Shown here piece by piece: positions 1 through 10,632 of a stretch of DNA of 64,000 nt; the stretch's first letter is position 1; each line of letters opens with the position of its first letter. The stretch spans positions 7,722,001 through 7,786,000 of the forward strand of contig WPIO01000005.1 in NCBI GenBank assembly GCA_009760855.2. The letters are read 5' to 3'. Both the position numbers and the translations under genes were made by a program. The notes below the pieces were generated by a model. The model searched no databases and was not told the DNA's origin. It worked only from the letters and a program-made list of their open reading frames with translations. Source of the DNA: Cristatella mucedo (Eukaryota > Bryozoa > Phylactolaemata > Cristatellidae).

Positions 1-539
1 TGCCTCAAACAATTCATACTCGGTTATGTTTCTCGACATGTGCTGTAGTTAAACTAAGTACTAAAACTAATGTCAATCAACAATAAATTCTACATATATG
101 AGCTGGTAATAATATCACTCAAATTTCTGAGGAAATTACCATAAAATGTCCATCTACAAAAAATTCTACATAGATGACCTGGTAATATTACTCAGATTTC
201 TGAGGAAATTACCACTAAAAAAGAAATAAAAATAACGTCTCATCGATGAAAATTCATCTAGCAGCCAACAACTGGTTGTCACTACACATATTCAATCTTC
301 CTGCATTCGTGAAGTATCACGAAGCCACCTTCCATAAGAAGAAAAGTGCTAATGCTTAGGATAAGTTTTCTTATGATAGAGATGCAAAGTATGCGCATCC
401 ATGCAACATCTACAAATCAAGCAGTAGTTAGAACGAAGTTGCAATTTTGACCGAATATTTACTGTAGAGTGAATAGATATGATATCGTCGTTTGGATAGG
501 CACGCTGTCGATGAGAATTAAGGGACTTCAAAGTGTGTG
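1..539. other. AT-rich spacer with an imperfect 76-base tandem duplication
   Basis: Positions 85-146 and 161-224 are two copies of one sequence (AAATTCTACATA-GATGA, then GGTAAT, then TTTCTGAGGAAATTACCA) with a few differences, at a 76-base period. No coding signal was recognised in the rest. Confidence 0.6.
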
Positions 540-858
540 GCAAAACCTTGACTGATGGGGAGCCAGTGCCGGTCAGTGAAATTGGTTAGTGCGGTAATTG
601 CCGTATTCACGACCGTGTCTCTACCTGCAGAGTTTTGCATCAACTGTAACTGCCTTATTGCACCGGCCAGAAGACCTGATAGAAGTAACTTACCGAAGTT
701 GACACTGATGACACAATTACATTGACCAGCTCCGATGTGCTATTGTGTCTCAATACCCGAATTTCTTCTATGTTATGTAGCTGAGAGTAGGTAGAATTTA
801 TTGTGGAGCTGATGTGGTCGTCTCTTGAAAGAGTACTTAGGAACGTGCTAGACAATAT
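540..858 (-). mobile_element. LINE-B fragment, end of reverse transcriptase region
   Basis: The minus strand encodes DDHISSTINSTYSQLHNIEE and SELVNVIVSS, the counterpart of DDHISSTVKSPY and [19 protein letters not shown] in the fuller copy at 45.5-48.4 kb. The SRLDYCNS segment is broken here. It is a decayed fragment with no functional frame. Confidence 0.7.
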
Positions 859-861
859 TCT

Positions 862-1372
862 ACCTGTTCTTCTGACTCAAGGCGTTTAGCTGTGCCTTGA
901 GACAAATGTAAATCTTATAGAGACCATGATTTTAGTTTGCATGCTCCCAAAGCCTGGAACACGCTTCGATCCGCCGAGCTGGTTTGGTCCAGCGGTTTAG
1001 GTGCTAGCCCCGACCAAGGTCTGGCTGAGGTCGTGGGCTCGAGCCCCGAGGCATATGTGAAGTGCCTAAATAGAGATTAAGTTCTCTTGGGGTACTATAC
1101 AAATGAATAATATTTTTTCATATTTTATCTGATATCCTGCCATTCCCTTAGTAGACATTTAAAAAAAAGCTAAAAACTCAAACTGCTCCTCATAGCATTT
1201 TCCGGGTCCCATGTTAATTGTCCTTTGTAGGCTTGTGACTGCTAGCACTGTGCATGTTGCCACTAATAAATTGACATCTTACTTAACAGCATATGTAAAG
1301 TGCCAAGAAAGATTTAGTTCTCTTAGGGTACTATACAAGTTATTACTATTATTATTATCATCATCTAGACTG
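862..1372 (+). mobile_element. LINE-B 3' end split by a SINE-1
   Basis: The left part (862-970) matches the LINE-B C-terminal codons (GACCATG...TTTAGTTTGCATGCTCCC, AAAGCCTGGAAC). The right part (about 1,130-1,372) carries on with ACATTTAAAA...CTAAAA and the terminal GTAAAGTGCC...TTCTCTTAGGG plus (ATT)n. The SINE at 973-1,119 lies between them. Confidence 0.7.
973..1119 (+). mobile_element. SINE-1 copy (tRNA-derived), nested in LINE-B
   Basis: The head, GCCGAGCTGGTTTGGTCCAG, holds an A-box-like TGGTCCAGCGG, and a B-box-like GGGCTCGAGCCCC follows. The tail is AGAGATTAAGTTCTCTTGGG then a short AT-rich end. It interrupts LINE-B sequence on both sides, so it is the younger insertion. Confidence 0.85.
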
Positions 1373-1377
1373 CCATA

Positions 1378-1960
1378 GCACTTCTATCTGGGCTTTACTT
1401 GGTCACTACCAAGCATCAAATTGACTTCACACACCTCTCCCTTTGACCAGCAAGTTGCTTGACTCACTTGCAACCGGCTAACCTATCCGAGCCCTTTGCT
1501 CCTTCCGAGTGCCCTTGCACCACCAGCTACTCAGCTTCCAGTGGTCTCGCTACTCCTTGCTCTCAATTGAAAACTTTTGTAAATCAGGCCTTAAGCTAGT
1601 ATACCCCTAAAGTCTCGAGATCACTTCCGGCTGCTGTCTTCAACTACAAGTTTCAGCTAAAGATGCATGTGTACCATTCAGCTTTCACTGCACCCCACAA
1701 ACTTGTCTTTTTCCCTACTGAGTGTTTGTGCGCTTACCTATGCAAGATTCATAGCACGCCACTAACCAGTACTAACTAATAACGTCTGACCCTGAGCGTC
1801 TTCTCCTGAACTTTTCCATGCTTATCTAAAAACGATACTTCTGTGATTTTGCAAGCCTGTCTAAGCACGATACTGTGCTTGTCACTAACTATTGATTACT
1901 TTTTCTCATGTGGAACATAAGCGCCTGAATAAAGATTCAGTTCTCTTACGATCCAAAGAT
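1378..1960 (+). mobile_element. LINE-C 3' part, decayed
   Basis: The sequence has no open frame but shares blocks with 8.3, 11.9 and 17.7 kb: TTGAAAACTTTTGTAAATCA (a variant of TTGAAATCTTTTCGTGATCG), a 3' UTR with GATACTGTGCTTGTCACTA, and the end GCGCCTGAATAAAGATTCAG with TTCTCTTA. It lacks the usual poly-TTA end. Confidence 0.6.
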
Positions 1961-3164
1961 CGGCTTAAGTTTTGTTATGAGAAAATACCCAGTGGCATTG
2001 TCGTTGTTGGTATCAGCAACTAAACCTCACACACTCAATTGCTTTAACTGAAAGAAAAACATTAAAGAGATTAATAGGGTCATTGAGAAATTAAGCTCTT
2101 GGGCATGCCCCATGTCCAAATTTTATGAGTGGCCAATATAGCATACCACGGCTTCTTCCACACGACAGCCATTATTTTAGGCAACGACCTTTTTTCACTA
2201 GCTTCCAAAGGTATTGACCCACCTTAAATGAAACAAGTGAAATTATGCTTTGCAATAAGTCTTCGAAGCTGAGATGAATTGTGGTGGAACACGATTCTGT
2301 TCACAGAGCAGTGCATAACGACTTGACATACACAAAACAGACGAATTTGACTTTGGTTAACAAGAAAAGAAGCAAAAAAGAATATGCTATCGATGTTATA
2401 AAGACAACAACAGTCGGCACTGCTGACGTGTGTCTTTTGTGAGAAGAATGTGAGCAAAGCCTCTGGGTGTGCCCAGGATGCAATCAATGCCTCCGATGCA
2501 GGAATCCGATCAAGCTTCCGCTTAGGCATCTGATTAACTTTCCTATTCTGATTGTCCTGCTATCAGAGCAAGCAGGCCGCTACATGAACCGGTGATAAAA
2601 CAAAAGATACTACAAGCTTTACTATATCCCTGACCATTCCAAACCAAACCACAGAATCTTAACTAAGCAAACGTAGCGTTCGAATAAAATCAGAACCGGT
2701 ATACTAATTAATAGTTTAGCAAGAGTACTACGAATATTCAATTTCAGCTATCACATAACAAAGTAGTAGCAACTAATTAGATACAGAGAATAAAGCGCAC
2801 AAGCCGAGATCTTCCAGGTATTCCTCCTTGGCATACTTTATATATATATATCTATCTGACCTCTGTTATTTGTGGGTACACATTACCTGTGATTATATTC
2901 CATTGCATATATACATGTATGAATGCAAGTGCAAATACACATGCACACACAGACACACAACCACACACGCTTACACACACCAACCCACCAAAACACCATG
3001 AAAACTGTATAGCATTACGTGCAGATACTACGATAAATGCAAATATAAATTTCAGGGTGAGGTGGTATGAACATAGCCCAGTCAGAAACCAAAAACGGGG
3101 CAATATTATACCAGGCAGGGCAGTGCAGGCATGCAAAGTCAATTGAGCCTCGAAGTGGCCCGAG
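1961..3164. other. spacer, no gene seen
   Basis: No exon-like stretch or known repeat was recognised. There is a TA-rich run near 2,838-2,852 and a CA/TG-rich patch at 2,938-2,990 that gives rise to His/Thr-rich and Cys/Val-rich false frames. Confidence 0.5.
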
Positions 3165-3658
3165 ATTGCAGTACTTCTCACCAACCTGCACTGGCTCCCA
3201 AGCAAGCAGCACATCGTCTTCAAGGTTCTGTCCCTTACTTTTAGGTCCCTTTAGTCTCTTGCTCAAGCCTACCTATCAGATCTACTCTTCAATCCGGCTA
3301 GGCATTGTACCACCTGCTCTTCTGACTCGTCGTTTAGCTGTGCCTCAAGCCAACCTCAAAACATTTGGAACACATACCTTTAGTTTGTACACCCCAACAG
3401 CCAGATACTTACTGGCTGCTGACGTCACGAAATCCCCTGACTATAGGACATTCTAAATATAATAGGACATTCTAAAAAAAAAACTAAAAAGGCACCTCCC
3501 TTACACCAATGCTTCCTCTGAGTGAATGTGATTCTCTGTGTGGTAATGCATGCTGACACTATGCATGTCATCACTAAGAATGTTGACATCCTTTCTATCA
3601 TATGTAAAGTGCCTAGAAAGATATTTAGCTCCTGGGGGTACTATAAAAATGTATTAAT
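3165..3658 (+). mobile_element. LINE-B 3' end
   Basis: It starts in the codons for LHWLP-type sequence (AACCTGCACTGGCTCCC) and runs through TTTGGAACACATACCTTTAG and the 3' UTR with CACTATGCATGTCATCACTAA. It ends in GTAAAGTGCCTAGAAAGATA with a variant tail. The frame is broken in several places. Confidence 0.75.
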
Positions 3659-3800
3659 GCCGAGCTGGTTTGGCCCAGTGGTTAAGATGCTCGCTCCAAT
3701 CAAGGTCTGGCCGAGGTCGTGGGCTCGAGCACCGTGGCATATGTGAAGCGCCTGAATAGAGATTGAGTTCTCTTAGGGTGCTATACAAATGAATTATATT
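3659..3800 (+). mobile_element. SINE-1 copy directly after a LINE-B tail
   Basis: It has GCCGAGCTGGTTTGGCCCAG, the B-box-like GGGCTCGAGC, and the tail GCGCCTGAATAGAGATTGAG then TTCTCTTAGGGTGCTATACA. It begins within a few bases of the LINE-B end, so the insertion is at or in the LINE tail. Confidence 0.88.
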
Positions 3801-4002
3801 TTATCTATTTATATTTATTCTGTTATTACTAAAATTATAAACATGAATTCGCCTACTGAAACATTTCAATATAAACTAGGAAACCACCATAGTTATCACA
3901 GCCCCGTAAATGCATACTGTTGAAGATATGAATGGTTCTAATGCTGTAAGCATCAAATCCAATAAAATCCCTAGCATATGGAGACAAATACAAGTGTATT
4001 TT

Positions 4003-4160
4003 TGCTGATTTAACAGCCTCGTTTGTAGCAGCAGACGAGCTTTAACGGCTACCACCACCGTTTGCTGTTGGAAATAAATGATTGCACACTGCCGAGTTCA
4101 AACCCATGACCTCGGTCATGAAGAACAAGCACCTTATCTCCAAGCCAATTACAGCCCTAG
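4003..4160 (-). mobile_element. SINE-2 copy (tRNA-derived)
   Basis: On the minus strand a tRNA-like head with B box GTCATGGGTTTGAACTC is followed by GGTGGTAGCCGTTAAAGC and ends in GAGGCTGTTAAATCAGC. The same head and tail occur at 23.9, 33.6 and 54.8 kb. Confidence 0.75.
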
Positions 4161-4886
4161 TAAGAGAGATATAGCAGAGATGGGATGTATCCACCAATCC
4201 TGCAAAGACAATCAAGCTGCTGCAGGTAGCTCATATTATTAGCAGCATGCTTGAGTTATATCCATACTACAGAGCCTGATGTATATGCTAATCTTCATGC
4301 CATGCACAGCTCCAGATAAGAGGTGGGAGCTCACCACTCGTCAAATGATTTCACTTATGCAGAGCCTATGTCGTACTGGAGGTAGGAGTGAGCCACGGGC
4401 CACATGATCCACTCGAAAAGATCTTGAACAAATGTATCCATGTTATTGTGAGCTTGCTGCTACTTAATAATAAATGTTACCAGTAGCTGTGGGCCGTCTA
4501 AGCACTAGTTTGAGGAGTAATTGAAAAATAGAACCCAAGCAAAGATCACATGTCAACCGGATCACATCAAATGCACAAAAAATCTGCTTTTTCATTTTGG
4601 AAATGTGTGCACGAGTACTCGTGTGGAGGCATGCTATCACAGTGACCGTGACCTGGCAATCCAAACAACAAAGATATGTGACCAACTCCCCCATCCCTAG
4701 GCAGGTGCAAACACCCAAACTTAAGCCCGGAACGACTGACAATAACATCTCGCTGGCTCTACTTGAAGGCGACCCGGTTCACGATTACCAAGCGTCGGTC
4801 AGGCATCCGGGGTAGGCAATAGGCTTGAGGTGCAGGGTCGAAGCGCGCGGATAGAGCAGGCGATCAAGACTGCTTCGCGCACTATC
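4161..4886. other. spacer, no gene seen
   Basis: No convincing exon or repeat match was found. Two short blocks (AGCTCATATTATTAG... and GTGGGAGCTCACCACTCG) look repeat-like but have no second copy in the window. Confidence 0.4.
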
Positions 4887-5035
4887 TTACAGAAGTATTA
4901 AATATTTTTCAGTTGCAATGAGCGCGATTAGGAAATCCAAGCTCATTGAAGCTTGGCAGCAAAACGGTATGTAAATTACGACGTAGAGCGACATGGCGCA
5001 ATCGCGACCGAGCTTAAACTTAAGAAGCAACTTAC

Positions 5036-5192
5036 TTTCACACAAATTTTCCGGCAGGCATACGTGCTTTTTCATGACGTACAAGTCCTGCGGTGTGAGA
5101 TCGCAAATACTCCTTTCGAGGGAGCTAGACGTGCGGACGATGGTATGGCAGCACAGGTCTTTTAGCGTCGGGACTCGTTCCGGCAAACCCAT
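5036..5192 (-). CDS. possible first coding exon of an unidentified minus-strand gene
   Basis: Reading the minus strand, an ATG at 5,192 opens MGLPERVPTLKDLCCHTIVR, then TSSSLERSICDLTPQDLYVM and KKHVCLPENLCE, and ends at a good donor, GAAA|GTAAGT, in phase 1. The pattern P-x-L-x-D-L-C followed by a leucine-rich helix recalls the starts of some LRR or SOCS/VHL-box-type proteins, but that is only an impression. I could not find the next exon in 1-5,035, which is mostly repeats. The CpG-richer stretch to the right could be its promoter. Confidence 0.3.
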
Positions 5193-6900
5193 CTGGAGAA
5201 TAGAGAAAACAATCTATTTTAAAACACTGCATTTTCTCGAATGTTCTCAGATCATATGAGAAAGAGTCTGCTTCACACAGAACTGATATGGTCGAATACG
5301 TTTTCAGCGACGATACCGGCAGTATACGTCTTCAGAAAAGTACGCCAGCGACATTGCTTCCGGGCGTGGCACTCCTCGTGCAGGTGCCCGCAGTTTCGGT
5401 TAACACTTACCTCTGGGACAGCGAACATTCACAACACACTGCGAACATGAGTTAATCCACCCACAAAGCAGCCGCATCCCCGGCGCAGAGCCCGTATGGG
5501 TCATTCGGGGAGCGCGAGGAGCCGATTTTCACCGCCGGCAAGCGACAGCAATCTCCGCTACACTTTCTGAAGCACGATTACCTTCGCTGTTTACTTGCAC
5601 ACCATGAGTATCAAAACTTGCCTTAGCCCGGTGAACCCGAGCCAACGGAGCTAGAAGTAATATACGACGCCATCTCATGTGTACCGACACAATAGAGTGT
5701 GTATACAAACCCGCTTCCGCCGGCTTGTCGGCGTGTCCCCATGTCCATAGACTCTTTGGTTGGGCTGACAGAGCAAGTTCCGTATCAATTACTTGCAGAA
5801 ACATTTTATGAAAAATAATCGTTCAGAAAATTTTCTCAGTTTTAAACCTCGCCAGTGCACTGGTTTGGCGACGACTAGCTATTTTCAGAACCATTCATGT
5901 GCCTCTTTTCGGTGTGCCGCAGTGCCGCCTTTCGGTACCGAGGATGGCAGAGAGCAGGCTTGCATAAATGGCAAGTCTGAGGACTTTTTCACGAATTTAT
6001 GGAAATTCGTGCGCCCAGCTTTTCGAAATACACCAGAGTGCAAGCCAGAATAAAATATCAAACCATATGAACACGTGACTAAAGCTTATCACGGTAGCAG
6101 CTAACGATCCTCCAAGAACCATCTAGACTACACATCTCAGCTGCAGGCCGCTTGTAAAAATCAATCAGCTTTGCACGCGATTTCAGGTAAGCTAGTTTTG
6201 ATCACTAGCTCACCTTTTGCTGCCAGCTTTTGAGTCTCGGTGCCCGACCTACATGAGGCAGCAGAGCTCCGGTAGCAGAAGCGGAGCCAACTCCCGGCGC
6301 GCGCTCCACGAGAACGAGAAGGATTTGCCCGGATTTGCAAGCTGCGAATGCGCATCACCCTAGCTTCGGCTTCGGCTCAAAAGCAACCTGAGACCGACAA
6401 CTTACAGTTCAGTTTACCTCTTTTCCTACTGAGCGTTCCTATATCCGCTGGCGATGTGGCACCGCTAGGTAAACCAGCCGCTGATTTTTCTCCGCGTTTT
6501 CTCTCATTCATTTTTTCCTATTGAATCCTCCACAGTACGAAAGCTTGATGACCATAGAGGCTCACTCATGAAATGGCTGCCGACGCCAGGAGCGGTCGTG
6601 AAAGCAGCAGCAGCAGCAGCAGCAGCAAACGCCGCTGCCGCCGCAGAAAGAGCATCGGAAGCGCCTGCAGCGGTCGCCCACCTGTCGTAATTGGCGTTAG
6701 CGAGCGTATTCCTGCGCTTTCGCGCCCCTCTCTCCCGCTCCTAAGTGGTGCTGCGCGACACGAGCTGCCTCCGCACGCGCGGCCGACGCCTGCCTCACGA
6801 CGCTGCGGTGGCGGCGTCGTGAATGATGCTTGAAGATTCAATCCGGAAGCTTACCAAGACGGTAGCCGCAACAGTCCAGCTCGAAGTCGCGTGGATCCGC
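5193..6900. promoter_or_regulatory. CpG-richer unique region, possible promoter area
   Basis: This stretch lacks LINE/SINE matches and has many CG dinucleotides, most densely at 6,200-6,860, against AT-rich flanks. It lies between the possible minus-strand exon and the first TBC1D13 exon, so it could supply promoters to both. No TATA box or transcription start was identified; the role is inferred from composition and position only. Confidence 0.25.
6603..6627 (+). repeat. (GCA)8 triplet repeat
   Basis: Eight GCA/AGC/CAG units lie in the CpG-rich region. In one frame (ATG 6,568 to TAA 6,690) they form an Ala-rich 40-residue frame, and in another a Ser run. Neither frame has independent support. 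Confidence 0.8.
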
Positions 6901-7440
6901 ATCAGCAGATCCGTCGTAGATCATTCTTGAAAGTCCCCTGTCTTGACGAAGTGAGACAAATAGTAAGGGACGTACATAAGAATTTCATGTACTGTTTCAA
7001 GCATTGTCTCGCTCTGTCATTATACTCATCAAACCCACTATAATCGTAAGTATTGCAACTGAAATGTGCCCTTGGAATTTTCAGCAATTAGCAATAATTT
7101 TTTGGAACACGTAGTTAATAGTGAAGCGGTGGTGTGCCTATTCAGATAGATTGTGAAAGACGACAAATAATTCGCTGTTCATAAATTTCAACGACTAGGA
7201 ACCGGTTAAGTCATAATCCACGTTAGGGCGGCATGAAAGCCGAAGTAGTGTAATAGTCATACAGCTGTGGTCAAGGCTTTGAGTCAGGCGTGATTTCGCT
7301 CAATGCTTCGCTCCGCCACAGTCGCCTGTCCAGCAATGCCCTGGGCGATGCCGTGCAATAGTTGCGTAAGCCACGGCTGGTACCAGATGCCCATAACCCT
7401 CGGTAGAGTCAATTATGTAATAGCCACTAACCATTGGATT
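6901..7440. other. spacer, no gene seen
   Basis: Nothing recognisable was found on either strand before the LINE-B tail fragment. Confidence 0.4.
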
Positions 7441-7444
7441 ATGC

Positions 7445-7552
7445 TTCCATTGCAGCAAATGTAAAGTGACTGATTAGAAAGAGATTAAGTTCTGTGAGGG
7501 CGCTATGCAAATGCGTGATTACTATTATTATTATTGTTACTATTATCTTATA
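7445..7552 (+). mobile_element. LINE-B 3' terminal fragment
   Basis: CATTGCAGCAAATGTAAAGT, then GAAAGAGATTAAGTTCTGTG, AGGGCGCTATGCAAATGC and an (ATT)n end identify the LINE-B tail. Confidence 0.7.
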
Positions 7553-8309
7553 CGATCGCCCTCTTTTCGATGGATATGGGCTTTTTATCTTAAAGTGCGA
7601 GAGCTCTTCTCTGCTGCCAAGTCCAGCTTCTGTCACCGGTGCTGCGCCCGCAAGTCACTAGGCGCGGTTCCTAGGCTCGGGTTTTCACCTGCTGTCACCA
7701 GCCAGCAAGGACGAGATCACTACGAGCAGTGTTTTTGCGGCCTAGTTCTATCCAGAGGCGGAAGTCACTACATCCTGTGTGTAACATTTGATATCGGAGA
7801 TGCTAAAACTGCTAATGACACTTAGCAGTTGTCTAGTGCTAGTCTCATTGCTTGTGGTAATGCTACTCGCGAGCGCTGGACCTGAAATACGGAGCTACAG
7901 GTTCATCTAATTAAAGATATATTTCAGGAAAATACTCAGAAAATTGCTCCAACAATTGAATAATTACTCTGGGTACATTTCAAGAGACAAGCCTGATAGA
8001 AATGGGACCTAAAGTGCTCAAGATTCCACGTAAATGAAAAACATTGAAAACACGATTTGGCAAATAGTGATCCCGCTGGAAGCACCCGATGAGCCGCTCG
8101 TAACATTTAATGGCGTAGGTGTGAAATAATTGCCGCACCCCATGTGTGTAACAGTACTATTACGCCTTTGAGGATGCCAATAAAGCAATTCACATGGTTC
8201 CCATTCAGAGCTCTATTTTGGACACATTCTCTCTTGGGTTTGAACTAATGGTTTTAGAAGCTTGCCTCTATAAGTTGGTAGTGTGGGCTGCTAAACAGTG
8301 CCGAGCTAC
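7553..8309. other. spacer, no gene seen
   Basis: No exon signal or repeat copy was recognised. Confidence 0.4.
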
Positions 8310-8525
8310 GATAACCAAATCCTCTGTCTGGCTGATTCACTCGCTTGCACCAGCCTACCTATCTAACCATCTTACTTTTCCAGTCTGGTCTTGCATAACC
8401 CGCTCATCAGAATCTGGTCATCACGCGGCCCCTCAAATTAAATTGAAATCCTGTGTCATTCGAACCCTCAGTGCATATGCACCGGCTGCATCTCACTTAC
8501 TGCTTCAGTCACTACGTGTAATAAC
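8310..8525 (+). mobile_element. LINE-C fragment, C-terminal codons
   Basis: CACTCGCTTGCACCAGCCTA with CCTATCTAACC and later AAATTGAAATCCTGTGTCAT match the C-terminal part of LINE-C at 11.9 kb. These are the equivalents of the LAPAYLS and KLKSF segments. It is truncated at both ends. Confidence 0.55.
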
Positions 8526-10547
8526 GTAGCGTCATTTAAGTCTTGACTTAACACATATCTGTTCACATATTGTATAACGCATTAACACATATTGAATGAT
8601 AAGGTCTATCAAAGAATCGCGGGTGGATATGAAAGTAAAGGGAAAGGGGTGACGGTTTTTCAATAATGTATAATAATTTCGAGCTGCAATTAGCATTGGC
8701 TAATTAGCATCTCCCGGATGTTTTTCAATGAATCCGTTGCGAAGGGCCTGCCGAATGTTTACCTGTGGAGCCGCAGCGAGAGGCTTCTCATTTGACGCCC
8801 CAGGTCATTGGAGTAAAGCTCGCAGAGCCGAAAGGCCTGCTTGATCACATGATTTATGGCACCGGAAAATTCTCGAAGTTTTTTAGCCCAAGTGCGAGAA
8901 AGTGTTAGAAAAAGCTCCGTCCATTCTCCCCCAAGTCACAAGATCACTTACACTTCAAAGTGACACAATACTAGCTGAAAACTAAGACAGTGCAACGAAG
9001 CTCGAACTTTAACTGAGTGCCAGGTTGGGTGCCAATGGCTTAGCAGCGCTGTCGTTAAACTGACGGAAATGCTGCTAAAGTTGACACTACAGCTGCTGGA
9101 AAGCATGACCTGCAGAAGATGCTCGAGAAATATATGACCTAGTTTAAGCCAATTCTGCACGAGACTTACGAGAGGCACGTCTTCTCACAGCGTGGGAGAA
9201 GGAAGGAGAGCTTTTTGGTATCTTGCGTGCAGATTAGCTTAGTATCGCCAGCAGACGTTACTACTACGTACCGGGAAGTCCGAAAATAGTTCGGGATCAG
9301 TTCATAGATGGCAAATAGTCAGGAATTGTGCTGGCTAGAGCAATACCGATATCAATAAACAAAATTGCCTAGAAAACTATATCTATTTCAAGGCGCTTAG
9401 CATATCTGCTGGAAAAGACGCTTGGCCGTTAGTTAAGGAAAACATGTATAATTTCGCTCGTTTAAGCATACAGAAGAGAAATCTCGAGTACGGAGATTAG
9501 GCTTATGCTGTGAAGTATAGTAGTCGGTGCTTGTAATGGGCACAAATATGTGTGTACATGGAAACGGTTGGCGTTGTTCACAGAAAAACAGGCTCGTCGA
9601 TCAGAAGCCTACGGTATTCAGACAACCAAGGCTTACATTAAATAATTGTTCGAGTTTCAGGTAGCCGGGCGCTCGACAAGCGCCAAGTCAGGAGACAGAC
9701 ATTAGCAGACAGCGTTCTAGCTTGAAAACACAGCTCAGATTAAGAAATATATACGGCATCAAGTCTTTGAAATTCGGAAAGTATGAGCGTTTTGAAGAAT
9801 ACTGTTGCGTACGCGTCGCTCGGCTACGAGTACACCATCAGCTTTCTGGTCTAACTCGCACGTTATCTTTCAAACTTTATTTAAAATTCAAGGATCTTAG
9901 ATGAACTAAATACACCCTAAACTCAAACACACAATAATGATTTATATTTTCAAAACCGCATAGAGTACCATTTTCTTGATGATACATGAACCGGTAGGCT
10001 AGCGACAACATGATCTCATGCAACTGGGTCGAGGTCACTCAATGGCGGCCACTTTAGTAATTTGCCGGAAAGGCCTGGTCAGTGGAGAAGCGATCTGCGA
10101 GGCTGCTGCTTTTAGCTTTTGTGGTTGCACGTGATAAATATATCTGTCAGAACAATATTATTTGAATTTAATTGGTAATCTGGTCGTTTTCTGGGGATCT
10201 TAATCCGTTCTCTATGAGCAGAACCAAAGGCAACGCTCAAGTAAGCGCGGCCCCGCCTCCTCGGCTGTCATACCTGTATCTCTTCGTGTGGATACTGCTA
10301 TTGCTTTATAGGAGCGTGGTGCTCTTGCCCATTTTGGTTGGAGTCATTGCGGAGCTTCAAGTAACTGTGTTGCATGCTTCAGTTCTGATCTGCGGCGGGC
10401 ATTTCGAGAAGTTTCGTTGTCGGCATTTACGGTGCCTTACCTCGTGACCTGAGAAATGGCTCCCGTCAGATCGAGGTAGGAGGGTTCATATTGCTTCATT
10501 GCAGCTGCCGCTGTTTTTCTTCGCGCCTGCACCATTCTAATGATAGG
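8526..10547. other. spacer or 5' part of TBC1D13, no exon resolved
   Basis: No transposon was recognised. An ATG at 10,214 followed by a GTAAGC donor at 10,241 could be a nine-codon first exon, but it ends in phase 0 and does not fit the next exon. A non-coding first exon anywhere here or in the CpG-rich region remains possible. Confidence 0.35.
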
Positions 10548-10632
10548 ATGTATCTTAGGTTAGAAGAATTCCGGAGTCTTCTGGAGACGAATGTCATTGA
10601 TTCCCAGAAGCTTCGCAAGCTGTGTTTTGGCG
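10548..10632 (+). CDS. TBC1D13: TBC1D13 coding exon 1
   Basis: The exon encodes [20 protein letters not shown] followed by LCFGG, which matches the N-terminal segment of TBC1D13 just before the TBC domain. The donor is GGCG|GTAAGG, in phase 1. I start at the in-frame ATG at 10,548 (MYLRLEEF). Alternatively an acceptor TATCTTAG at 10,558 makes this an internal exon starting at 10,559, with an upstream first exon that I could not find. A branch-point-like TTCTAAT and a pyrimidine-rich tract precede it, which mildly favours the internal-exon reading. Confidence 0.7.

Noticed and set aside
973-1055. tRNA gene
   Set aside because: A and B boxes are present, but there is no clean paired acceptor stem and the unit always carries the SINE-1 tail; the same applies to the other SINE-1 and SINE-2 heads.
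2224-2529. 101-residue minus-strand frame
   Set aside because: Composition is not protein-like beyond the first 30 residues, and there are no splice signals or repeats to explain it.
6566-6841. Minus-strand frame with a Leu run resembling a signal sequence
   Set aside because: The Leu run is the reverse of the GCA/GCC repeats, and the frame does not continue to a splice site that makes sense.
10214-10240. Nine-codon first exon of TBC1D13 (MSRTKGNAQ, then GTAAGC)
   Set aside because: It ends in phase 0, which does not match either acceptor of the next exon (both need phase 2).
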